A stretch of 64,000 nt of DNA from Tillus elongatus (Eukaryota; Arthropoda; Insecta; Coleoptera; Cleridae). Numbering within the stretch: the stretch's first letter is position 1; each line of letters starts with the position of its first letter. The notes beneath the pieces are model-generated. The model had not been told where the DNA came from and made no database searches. It saw only the letters and a list, made by a program, of their open reading frames with translations. This document shows positions 24,455 to 35,959 of the stretch, one piece after another. The stretch spans positions 171,995,943 to 172,059,942 of the forward strand of contig OZ023265.1 in assembly GCA_964006375.1 (NCBI GenBank). The letters are read 5' to 3'. Both the position numbers and the translations under genes were made by a program.

Positions 24455-24520
24455 AAAAGTCCTGACGCAGCAAATGGGGTGTAGTAGCGAATTTTCATAA
24501 GAATGGATTTCGATCAAACA
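24455..24520 (-). mobile_element. TAH 3'-end fragment
   Basis: A decayed signature, GTCCTGACGCAGCAAATGGG then TAGTAGCGAATTTTCATAAG, with no body modules after it. Confidence 0.5.
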
Positions 24521-24734
24521 ATTGTTAGATAAATAATTAATTTTGAAAGAAATAATATTTTTAAAAAAACTTGTGGTGAAAAAGTCAATAGCGTTATCAC
24601 GCCCAAACAGGTGAGGTCACCACTAGAACAAATATTTCACAGAACGCAGGATCTTTCTCCGTTGTCACCCATTTCCCAAATAATGAATTTATTTCTTTTA
24701 TTTACACCGTATAACTAAAAATTTAAAAAAAAAA

Positions 24735-25125
24735 TAGAAAACCGACTTCATTAAGGATAACTCAAAACCTACTAGTCAGGTCTTTATTAAATTTATATAG
24801 GACCACATGAGACATACCAGCTTTTAAATAAAAAAAGAATAATCAAAATCGGTTGACGTAGAAAAAAGTTCTGAGGTATTTTGGAGTCATTAAAAAAAGA
24901 CCAGCTATTAGAGAACTGCATATCAGCGCTGCCACCATTTGTTAAACGTGTTATCGTGATGTTAATTAAAGATAACTCAAAAACTACTAGCCAGATCTTG
25001 ATCACCCTTATATGAGGCCACATGAAAACCACCAGCTTTCAAATAAACAAAGAATCATTAGAATCAGTTCACATAGAAAAAAGTTCTGAGGTAACACACA
25101 TTAAAAAAAATACAGTCGAATGGAG
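24735..25125. repeat. Imperfect duplication (~214-bp period) with a conserved tail
   Basis: 'aaggataactcaaaacctac' (24755) recurs as 'aaagataactcaaaaactac' (24969). Both units contain 'tagaaaaaagttctgaggta'. The left edge has AAAACCGACTTCA and the right edge ends 'gagaacctcctcctttttt', a combination I recall from interspersed insect repeats. No coding sequence. Confidence 0.55.
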
Positions 25126-25745
25126 AACCTCCTCCTTTTTTTCTATTTAGTGTATTTTTAAGTTTCTATTCTATTATTTCTTGAGTTCCGTTTCTAATTC
25201 TGTTGTGTTGTGGAGTTTAAGTTTCTATTTGTTATTTCCGGGTTTCGTTATTAAACTGTTTCACATAATATTACCTAGCATTAGTACCTAATTAAGTATT
25301 GTAAATTAAATCACAATATACCTAATTAAGTGTTGTAAATTAAATCACAATATTTTTTTATCATGAATCATTACGGAAAATTGTGTTAAAAGTAGAAGTC
25401 TATTGTTAGATTCCGTGGCCTCCTGCTTTTTGAACACTTTTTTTGTCATTTGTGTTCTGGTATTGGATTTCATAGTCTACTATCCTCAAAACGGTTTTTC
25501 TCAAAATTGTCAGTGCAATTACAAGATTTCTCAAGCATGTTGTAGATCATTGGAAAGCTCTTTTCACATGAGCAAAAAATCCAATATGGGTGCCATAATA
25601 AAAGCAAACGTTGATACCTGTATCTCAAAAACAAAAGAAAATCCAAAGTTGAGAATAGCACACAAAGATTACCCTGTGAAAACTGTCCTGATAATGTGCA
25701 AGTCTTAGACATGTCAGATCAACGCCTACTTAGATATTGAAGAAA
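25126..25745. other. No recognisable feature
   Basis: Contains open frames on both strands around 25403-25712, but they overlap each other and show no domain. A direct repeat 'cctaattaagt.ttgtaaatt' occurs at about 25286 and 25319. Confidence 0.4.
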
Positions 25746-25747
25746 AG

Positions 25748-26228
25748 CCTGGACGCAGCAAGTGCGTTATGGTAGTGAATTTTCATAGAAATGATCTGGC
25801 ACAAAATATTTTATTATAACTTTTTTTCTTGTTACATATAAATCTAAATTTTGATGTATATTTTACTTTTTATATTATATTATAAACCTACCTACCAAAT
25901 TTGGTTATCATAGCTTTTTTATTTTTTGAGATAAAATTTTTTTTGACTGAAAGCTCAAAATTTTCCCGGAAAACCTCGTCCGATTTTCCTGATGAACGAA
26001 ATTATCCAAGCCATTTACAAAAGGAAGGTACATGCCAAATTCTATCAAAATCAGGTCATTATTTTTTTAGATCAAAATTTTTTTCCAATGAAAACTCAAA
26101 ATTTTCCCGGAAAACCTCGACCAATTTTCCTGACTAACGAACTTATCCAAGCTATTTATAAAAAGAAGGTACGTGCCAAACTTTATCCAAATCGGCCCAT
26201 TATTTTTTGAGTTATCGGTGTGATATAT

Positions 26229-26327
<99 letters not shown>

Positions 26328-26448
26328 TGAAACTGACCCCGGATATGGGTTCTAGGGGTCCTATTTCGCGCTCATTTGCAAAAAAAATTTCAAAATTCAT
26401 AAGTCGGGATCTCCCCAATAGTGAATTTTTTCTACGAAAATTCACTAA
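25748..26448 (-). mobile_element. TAH element, reverse, near complete
   Basis: It runs from CCTGGACGCAGCAAGTGCGT to the 5' hairpin TAGTGAATTTTTTCTACG / AAAATTCACTA at 26419-26446. The TA tract is 26223-26321. The module next to the TA tract is duplicated with a 141-bp period ('ctcaaaattttcccggaaaa' at 25954 and 26095). Compact and with both ends, so it is a good reference copy for the family. Confidence 0.85.
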
Positions 26449-26599
26449 AATAAGAAATCGACAAATTTGGTTTTTTTCAAAATAACTTGAAAACGAAAAG
26501 AGGCAGGGCAAAATACAAGTCATATTTGGAACGAACATGAAGTTCTACAAAAACTTGTTAATTTATCTATCTATTTATCTATCTCCCTATCTCTGATAA

Positions 26600-27299
26600 T
26601 AACGGAGATATCAATACATTCCCATCCAGTTTGGGGCACACTGTATAGTAGAAACGATGTATCATGTTTCATCAAATAACATTATTTTTTGAAAAAATCC
26701 ATTTTTTCGAAAATGTACTTAAAATGTTTCCGAAAAAACTGGTCTGATTTGCCTGGCCAAGGAACCCCTTGAAACTCTTGACCCACCCACCCTATATAAT
26801 TATTCAAACAAAATGCTTTTCGACGGCACTTCCTATAACAATTTCATAAAAATTTGCAAACAATTTTTTTACGGAAATCCGAAAACACTTTTTTTACAAT
26901 AGCTTATTAAACATTTATTACTAATTACCAAAATTTCACAAAAATTTTACAAGCAATGATTTCTATGGAAACAAAAAATTGTATACCGCACCGCGATTTT
27001 TTCACGAATAATATAAACTAAAACCTCTGTGAATGCGTGATTTTCATCGGACTCTGCTATATATTGGTAAAAACCCCGTAACATAATTTTTAATACCCAC
27101 CAAAAATATGGAACAATTAAAATAACTCGAAAACCATGAACGCTATAAATTTTTATACAAATATGCATGATAATTCGATGGAAAATGCTAAAGTTCAATA
27201 ACACAGGAGGTATTTGATTTAAAGAAAAAGAAAATTTGTATCACCAACGACTTATGGGCCAGCTTTCGATTGTCTAAATAGTTATATAAGATGTAGCCC
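26600..27299 (-). mobile_element. Degenerate TAH body fragment
   Basis: Cassette-like sequence ('tagtagaaacgatgtatcat') and the body module 'atcaccaacgacttatgggc' are recognisable. The body resumes after the unclassified insertion at 29189 ('gacaccctataattaagata'). Confidence 0.55.
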
Positions 27300-27301
27300 A
27301 A

Positions 27302-29188
27302 CCCAAGCAACAAATTAAGGCATGTTAACCAGCACTCGAGTCCAAATAACCTAACCAAGTAGTAATTTAGTAATAATTAACCACAATGTTGCCTGGATTG
27401 TCATAATGACTACAAATTTGGAAATGCGGCTCCGAACTAGCTTATTTTTGACTATTAAAATTACTCCAAAGTCAGCAACTTACAAGTAACTAAATTGGGA
27501 AAAAATTGGTTTAATTTGACTCATAAAATATACTTGAATATACTTTTGTGTTTCAATTCCAGAGTTGGTAATTTTTAGGTCGAAGTGTGCCCTAAATTGG
27601 ACTGAAAATCGACTACTAAGCCCAGATACCTGAAATACCTACTTTAAGGTAATTTATTACCTAATATTAACCTGCAATATATCTCTGTGGTATAGTAAAT
27701 TGGAGGTCTTCTTATGAAGTCCAGCTTACATATATATTACCAATTTCATTGCAATACAGCACAGGAAATATTTGAGCTAACCTAAAATGGCCTTCTGATC
27801 GGCTATAAAGTCATAATTACTGCAGAAATGGTCTTCCAAGTCAAATTGCCTACCTTCAAGTTGAAAATACCCATAAAATCTGACTTGAAGTAAAAATTGT
27901 TCTCAAAGTTCAAAGTGTACAGCAGTGAAATACATTTGTGAATCTTAAAGGTGTGTCAGTTGATAAACTTCATCAATAAAAGTTTATTATTGTTGTTAAT
28001 GTGCGTGCACCAGTAACAAATATAGTATTACAATGCCCCTTTAAAACCAATAAAAGTTTACAGACATACTGCAAACTATTATAGAGTAGTGAAGAATGCT
28101 CACAGAAAAATAGTGATAGATGCTGATCATTCAAAGTGGCTTACATCAAATCAGCACGTTTCCCTTTTCAATATAATACATCCATTTTCATGCCAAATGG
28201 AGAGAAGCAGTGGCAACACGGTCAGCTGTCATGTTTATGTATATTTACTTATTTTATTTTGTTTCTATTTTTTATTATTGTCTATATATTATGGAATCAA
28301 AGACCAAAAGCGCTGTATACTTATTCCTATATGTCTCTCGGCTGTGCACAGATATAAGTAATATATATTTCTATACACGAAAATGTTTCATTTCTAATAA
28401 ATTCAAACAAAATTCGTTTACCATATAGTTGAAATTCCCATAATAGGACAAAATGCCTTCAAAGTTTGGTTAGTTTGCCCTGTCATTAGGAATTGTGACT
28501 TATAGGTAAAAAAATAGGGCAAAATTAACTTTCAGGTCAATAATGTTAGAAGGGCAGCCATATTAAATTAATTTTGCGGTATCCATCTTGATTGTATTGG
28601 AAAATTAAAAATATTTTTTTGTTAAATATAGTGTAATCAAATTTTAGTTCGATAAAAACATTAAATAATGATTGTATACCATGACGACAAGATAGTTTTG
28701 TGTTGTTTACATCACCAATCCTCCAAAATCAGAATTTCAAGAATTTTGAATAATTTTTTATTTTCACTAATTTTATCTTTTATACGGGCGCTCAAATTTT
28801 ATCGAAGTATCATCATCATGTTAACAGAAAAAAACATAACCGCAGTGGGTTTTGTCTTTATACAGTGCGAATCACCTTCATCATTGTAGCAAATATTTGA
28901 AGTAAGTTCTTTGATCATTCAAGATGTCATTTTTTGACAAAGATGGACAATATCTCTACTACTCTACTGTTTGTTCATACATACATAACCACAGATCCTG
29001 CAGAACCGAATAATGTCACATGCGTAGTTCTTTGTTAAGAACGTCACGGCACTCGGCGCCTAGAAGACTTTATTCCCCACATTGGTAAGATACACTTAAA
29101 TTTTACTTGAAAATGACCTGTGGTGATTTGGTCGCCGACCTATTGGTAGGGCGATTTTACGTCAATTTCACTTTAAATGTTGCTTGGG
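27302..29188. mobile_element. Unclassified DNA transposon with CCCAAGCAACA terminal repeats
   Basis: The left end CCCAAGCAACA (27302-27312) and right end TGTTGCTTGGG (29178-29188) are perfect inverted 11-mers. They interrupt a TAH module whose intact form is known from other copies ('gatgtagctcaagacaccct'), so the insertion is certain. Flanking AA on both sides suggests a 2-bp duplication. Short frames at 28089-28428 overlap and show no transposase motif, so it is probably non-autonomous. I could not assign a superfamily. Confidence 0.7.
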
Positions 29189-29223
29189 AAGACACCCTAT
29201 AATTAAGATATACAATTGTCTTT

Positions 29224-29935
<712 letters not shown>

Positions 29936-30655
29936 TTAAATATGCACGAAAATTATTTTCGTTCATGTTTGTACACGACACCATTTAGTGAACAACGAAA
30001 AAAGTTTTCAGTAATTATATGTTCAAAAGAGAATTAACAAAAAAAATAAAAAATAGCCGCACAAAAGATTAATTAACACGTAAATAGAATCTGTAGGTAG
30101 ATGTTTAATTATTTCTGAGAAAATGAGTTCTGCAAAAAGGACTGGTTTCGATTTCGTCACTGTCACGCTTAATTAGAGATTGTAAGCTCTGAATAAGAAC
30201 AATACTCCCTTCGTTTATCACCATTAACAAGAGAGTTCATTAGAGTCACGCGCACAGAAAACAGCAATTTATATTAGTGGATGTATAGCCTGGATCACCA
30301 GCTGTCATTTGTCACGAGATTTACAAAAAATTATGTACTTATTATGTAATTAAAAAAAGTTACTCAGTAAAATTAAATTTAAATATCGAACAGGTGCCTA
30401 CAGACTAAAAAGAGTCTGGGATACGAATGTTACAACAAACTAATATATATTGTTACATTTTTCGGAGTTTTCTATGCGTTGGCTCACAAAACACAGCTTT
30501 TTAATACTACTAATGTACCATGGTCATCACAGGCTCCAATCTTCACTTAGTGATCCACTGACGTAATCACGTTTGAGCAGGTCCAATGTTACTCATGACT
30601 TTTTAGGTCGCAACAAGCATCCGCAACACTTGCCGGAACCAATATTTATCCACCC
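29936..30655. other. Non-coding; small PLE fragment near 30530
   Basis: Mostly featureless AT-rich DNA. At about 30523-30551 'catcacaggctccaatcttc' matches the PLE pseudo-LTR sequence at 15625 and 2965. Confidence 0.4.
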
Positions 30656-30777
30656 CTTGTTTTAGTGAATTTTCTTTAAAAATTCCGACTTTTGAATTTT
30701 GAAAAAAAAATTTCTTCAAATGAGCGCTAATTAGGCCCCCCAGAACACATATCCGGGGTCAGTTTCAATTTTTATAT

Positions 30778-30838
<61 letters not shown>

Positions 30839-31027
30839 TATCACGCCGATAACTCAAAAAATAATAGGCCGATTTTGATTAAATTTGGTGAATAAATTCC
30901 ATTTGCAAATAGCTTGGATAAGTTCGTTAGCCAGGGAAATCTGCCTAGGTTTTCCCGGAAAATTTTGTGTTTTCTTTCTAAAAAAAAAATTATATCTCCG
31001 GAATTAACAAAGTAAGGGCAACCAAAA

Positions 31028-32145
31028 TGGTAGACTGAAGATCAGCCCAGGCTTCAGGGGCCACTGCAAAATTCAGGAGATCGTGAAGGAGCCCATGCTT
31101 GAAATGAGGTCAGACTTCGCGAGCCCGCGAATGTGCAGGGAAAACAACTTTACAGTGGAAATCCCTGATCGCGAGGCATGGCGGGAGGAGACGCCGGGCA
31201 TGCCACGGGACGCGCTCGTCTGGTTCACGGATGGATCTGGCGGGGAGCGTGGGACGGGGGCAGGTGTTTACTCGGAAGGACCGAGGGTAAGTCATAGTAT
31301 TTCCCTCGGAGCCCATGCAACGGTGTTTCAGGCCGAGATGTACGCCATCCTGCACTGTGTGCGGGAGAACAAGAGGAGGGGCTACACCAACAAGCAGATC
31401 CTCATAGCCACAGACAGCCAGGCAGCCCTTAAGGCACTAAGTAGCCCACGGGTAAATTCCTGGCTGGTGAGTAAGTGCCGAGACGAGACGAGCGACCTGG
31501 CTGGGCAGAATGAGGTGACCCTCATCTGGGTGCCGGGTCACTCGGGGGTTAAAGGCAATAAAGAAGCTGACAGTCTCGCGAAGAGAGGGTCAGCAGAACC
31601 ATTTATGGGACCAGAACCGGCTCTGGGCGTGTCAAAGAGCACTGCCAGGGGAGCCATTAAGTCCTGGGTCAGAAACCAATACAAGGTGTACTGGGCGGAC
31701 TGTCCAGGGCTCAGATATGGGAAGTCAATAATTGACGGACCCAGTTCAAAGAGAGCTGTGGAGCTGCTAAACCTTAGCAGAGGACAGCTCAGAAACACAA
31801 CATGTCTCTTGACGGGACACATGGCCGTCAAGAAACACCTGCATAAAATGGGGCGGTTCGAAGGGGACCTCGCATGCAGACTCTGCGGCGAGGGGGAGGA
31901 ATCAGCCCAGCACATCTTGTGTGAGTGTATAGCTCTGGACCGGAAAAGACAACTGATCTACGGTCACTCTAGACCGGAGACAGAGCAATATAAAACTTCA
32001 CCCTACCAATCGCTGTGCAGACTAGTTCAAGGCACAGTGATCTTGGAATGGGTGGAGTAAAACTAAGGGTATGCACAATCAACCAAGGGTTGCGGTGCTA
32101 TCGGGGCGGCAAGGCCGCGGACGAGCCCTGAGGGAACAAAAAAAA
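31028..32145 (+). mobile_element. 5'-truncated R1-like retrotransposon RA, copy 1, with target duplication
   Basis: AAGGGCAACCAAA flanks it directly at 31014-31026 and 32146-32158, a perfect 13-bp target-site duplication. It ends in an A-run after a G+C-rich 3' UTR (GACGAGCCCTGAGGGAAC). The high G+C stands out from the surrounding AT-rich DNA. Other RA copies lie at 39992-41450 and 44094-44166. Confidence 0.9.
31029..32060 (+). pseudogene. R1-like polyprotein C-terminus: RNase H and zinc knuckle (truncated gene)
   Basis: Open from the truncation point (NGRLKISPGF...) to the stop, without internal breaks. The RNase H domain shows the four acidic positions: D in WFTDGSG, E in FQAEMYAIL, D in ATDSQAALKAL, and the final D in NKEADSLAKRG, after the H of WVPGHSGVKG. 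C-terminal CRLCGEGEESAQHILCEC is a C-x2-C-x8-H-x4-C knuckle typical of I/R1/LOA-type elements. RNase H would remove the RNA strand during cDNA synthesis. The endonuclease and RT are missing, so this copy was dead on arrival although its frame is intact. Confidence 0.88.
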
Positions 32146-33060
32146 AAGGGCAACCAAATTTGGTACTCGGGTTTACATCCTTACAGGTAAGTTACCTACC
32201 AAAATTTAGCTATGTACGTCTAAAGACAAAAAAGTTATAGGCATTTAAAGAAAAATAAATTCGGGTTTTCCTCAAAACGTCAAAGTTGCGATTTAAAACG
32301 TCAAAATCGGCAATATTTAGGCAAATAAGTTGAATCTCATATGGGCTATGAAAATCAAATGTCTCAAGAAGGATGTTTAACAAACCCTGAAGTCTTAGTT
32401 TCAACCGTCATTGTCCTTCATTTCACTAAAATGTTTCCAGAAAATTCATTTCAAATAGACCCTTTCTCTGATGCTTGGCAGTAGTCTTAGCTATAGAGTT
32501 TATCGTTTAATGGTATATAATTTTTGTCGAATTTTCGTAAAAAATCAATAAAGCTCAATATATCCGTTATTGTACAAGATATGAAAAAATTTTGTACATA
32601 TTAATTATAGGGTGTCTTGAGCTACATCTTAAAAAAATATTTCTACAATCACAGGCTGGCCCATAAGTCGTTGGTGATACAAATTTTGTTTCTTTTCAAT
32701 CAAACACGCCTCTGTTATTGCATTTTTGCATTTTCCATCGAAATATAATGCATGTTTGTAAGAAAAGAAATTCTGGATGCAGCAAGTGCGTTCTAAAACC
32801 TACTGCGACGCTATAATGAAACAACGTTAAATGAGACGAAAACCATTTCAGGCTGAGCGATCGAAAAATCTTTAAACAGTAAAATAAGCTTTCGTACTCC
32901 AAAAAAAAAACAAGATTCTTATAAGGCGTAATACAAATAGTACATAATAGTCTACGGCAACAGTACATGTTATATGGTGGTGGTGGTGGTCGTAAGTTAG
33001 CCTCGAAAGTTTCCTTTCATTAGCCACAGATTAAACAGTCACAATACTTGCCTCGCCAAC

Positions 33061-33083
33061 ACCCCCCCCCCCCCCCCCCCCCC
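33061..33083. repeat. Poly(C) tract
   Basis: An uninterrupted run of about 23 C in an otherwise AT-rich window, preceded by GGTGGT repeats at about 32976. Its length may be an assembly estimate. Confidence 0.85.
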
Positions 33084-33270
33084 ATTACAATACTACATGT
33101 TATATTCAACTGACAAATTATTTTGATAAATATCTCATCTACTTTTAAAGTGACATGTAAATACGTATTTTATTTTATGACATTTCTAATACAAATGTAG
33201 GCATACTCTTCTTCTTGCATTCACATTTATTTTTGGCCATCACAATTTTACTCATAGAGTTGGATACAAT

Positions 33271-33925
33271 TTTAGTGACTTTTGAATTTTGAAAAGATTT
33301 CTTCAAATGAGCGCGAACTAGTCCCCATAAAACCCATATCCGGGTTAGTTTCAGTTTTTATCTGTTTTCATATATACAGCGTGACGCATTTCTAGGGTAA
33401 AGTTCAATTATCCATCATTATACAAGATATGAGAAAAATTTTTATATGTTAATTGTACAATGTCTGGAGCTGGATCTTATAAAATTATTTTTACAATTTC
33501 AGGTGGCCCATAAGTCGCTGGTGATGCAATTTTTTTCCTAATCGAACACGCCTTATATTATTGCAATTTTTGCATTTTCCAACGAAAGATAATGCATGTT
33601 TGTAAGAAAATAAATTCTGGGCTCAGCAAGTGCGTTATGGTTGCGATTTTTCATAAAATGTTTCTTTTGATAACTTAATTTACTATTAACCTAAGGTTCG
33701 TTGGCAAGGAAACCAGTTTTTTGGGCACATTTTAAGTTTATTTTCGGAAGATTTTTGTATATTGTCAAACAATAAAGTCATTTTGATGAAACATGGTACA
33801 TTATTTCTCCTATATAGGTTATAATACTGGTAACCAAATTTGATGCAAGCTTTCTTAAAACAAATTATATATCCTATTAAAAACATTTTTATGAAAATTC
33901 ACTACTATAACGCCCTTACTTTTTA
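33271..33925 (+). mobile_element. TAH element, shortened, TA tract lost
   Basis: 5' TTTTAGTGACTTTTGAATTT, 'cgcgaactagtccccataaa', then only a short 'tcatatatacagc' where the TA core should be. The late body, inner 3' signature and cassette follow to AAATTCACTACTATAACGCC near 33915. The terminal hairpin is decayed. Confidence 0.7.
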
Positions 33926-33974
33926 TTATAGTTTGGCAGTTCTGTTTTGAGGTTATGTATTAAATCATTGTCAT

Positions 33975-34060
<86 letters not shown>

Positions 34061-34200
34061 CAACTTGTACCTATATTATGCTTTTAAAGTTGGAAACTAA
34101 AGAACAATAAAGTGTTTTGTTTACTTATCATAGTTTGACAATTCCATTTTGAGGTTTAATAGTAAATAATTGTATAGCAATATATTTCTAAAATTGGGAA
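33926..34200. repeat. Imperfect duplication around a TA microsatellite
   Basis: 'tatagtttggcagttctgtt' (33930) recurs as 'catagtttgacaattccatt' (34128), each followed by 'ttgaggtt'. A TA tract of ~80 bp lies between them (33978-34058). Confidence 0.55.
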
Positions 34201-34830
34201 TCAAAGAATAGGAATATTAACTTTAATATTCGTTGATTAATTATTGAAGTAGGTAGTTATTTGAATAATGAATAGTTTTCTTGGGTATGAGTTAAGTTTC
34301 CTTCTGATACCCTTTTGTAACTTTAATCAGTGGTGATTTCTCCTAGTGAGCTAGGTGTGCGCCGCACACCCTAAAATATAATTAAAATGTGCACAGTTAA
34401 ATATGTTTTACTTCTTTTTCCCTTAGTCTTAATACACTACATATGTTATGACAATCGATTTAATTTACTTATTTGATTTCATAAATAGTCGGTTAATAGT
34501 GACTTGGAATGAAGTCGGCACCACGTCTTCATTCAGAAAATATGAGTAGGTCAATAGCAACTGGGAATGAATTCGGGTTAGGTGTGCGTTGTTATTTCTG
34601 AACAACTTCAGTCGACAGAGCTGTATTGGTATACAATACAGTCCCCCACCCATGTGTTTAAAATAGTAAGGAAATACCATTCGTTTTAACACTGCAGTGA
34701 GCGGTAAAAATACCGCTCAAGACAAATGAATGGAACGCCGGTTTAACAAACGTTGTGATAGCATTATTTACAAACATTACAACTGCGCTTGCCTGGACCA
34801 CAGTATTCTAGAATCAAAGACCATAATACA
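34201..34830. other. Non-coding; possible hAT end at 34331
   Basis: CAGTGGTGATTTCTCCTAGT at 34331 resembles the CAGTGGCGG start of the hAT element at 18703, and a hairpin GGTGTGCGCCGCACACC follows. A second hairpin (AGCGGTAAAAATACCGCT) lies near 34698. No opposite end or transposase was found. Confidence 0.35.
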
Positions 34831-34831
34831 T

Positions 34832-35680
<849 letters not shown>

Positions 35681-35896
35681 TATTTAGTACCATATTAACA
35701 TTGAACTACTTTTAATGTTTACAGTTTTCACCCCGTTCCGGACAGTGCTAACGCTAACACAAATTTGTGTGAAGAGAAGAGCTTGATAATAATTCCATGT
35801 TCTTTTCGTGTTTTAAAGTTTTAAGTGACTTTTTAATTTGTTAGTGTTGCAGTGGGAAATTAATTTATTTATCTACGTATCATTCCCATATAGGTC

Positions 35897-35899
<3 letters not shown>

Positions 35900-35954
<55 letters not shown>
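35900..35954. repeat. TA microsatellite
   Basis: A TA tract at the upstream edge of the decayed non-LTR element N3; TAH modules are not evident at its sides. Confidence 0.85.

Positions 35955-35959
<5 letters not shown>

Larger units (their letters stand above)
30661..32800 (+). mobile_element. TAH element split by an R1-like insertion
   Basis: The 5' part (30661-31026) has the TAGTGAATTTT start, 'cacatatccggggtcagttt' and a TA tract at 30781-30836. The body resumes at 32159 and runs through 'gtcaaagttgcgatttaaaa' and 'cataagtcgttggtgataca' to a truncated 3' signature near 32780. The retroelement duplicated 13 bp of it. Confidence 0.85.

Noticed and set aside
25403..25712. Possible host exon (101 codons, plus an overlapping minus-strand frame)
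   Set aside because: No splice context, no similarity, and an equally long frame on the other strand.
28089..28428. Three overlapping frames as possible transposase exons of the 27.3-29.2 kb element
   Set aside because: Frames overlap, are AT-driven and have no transposase motif.
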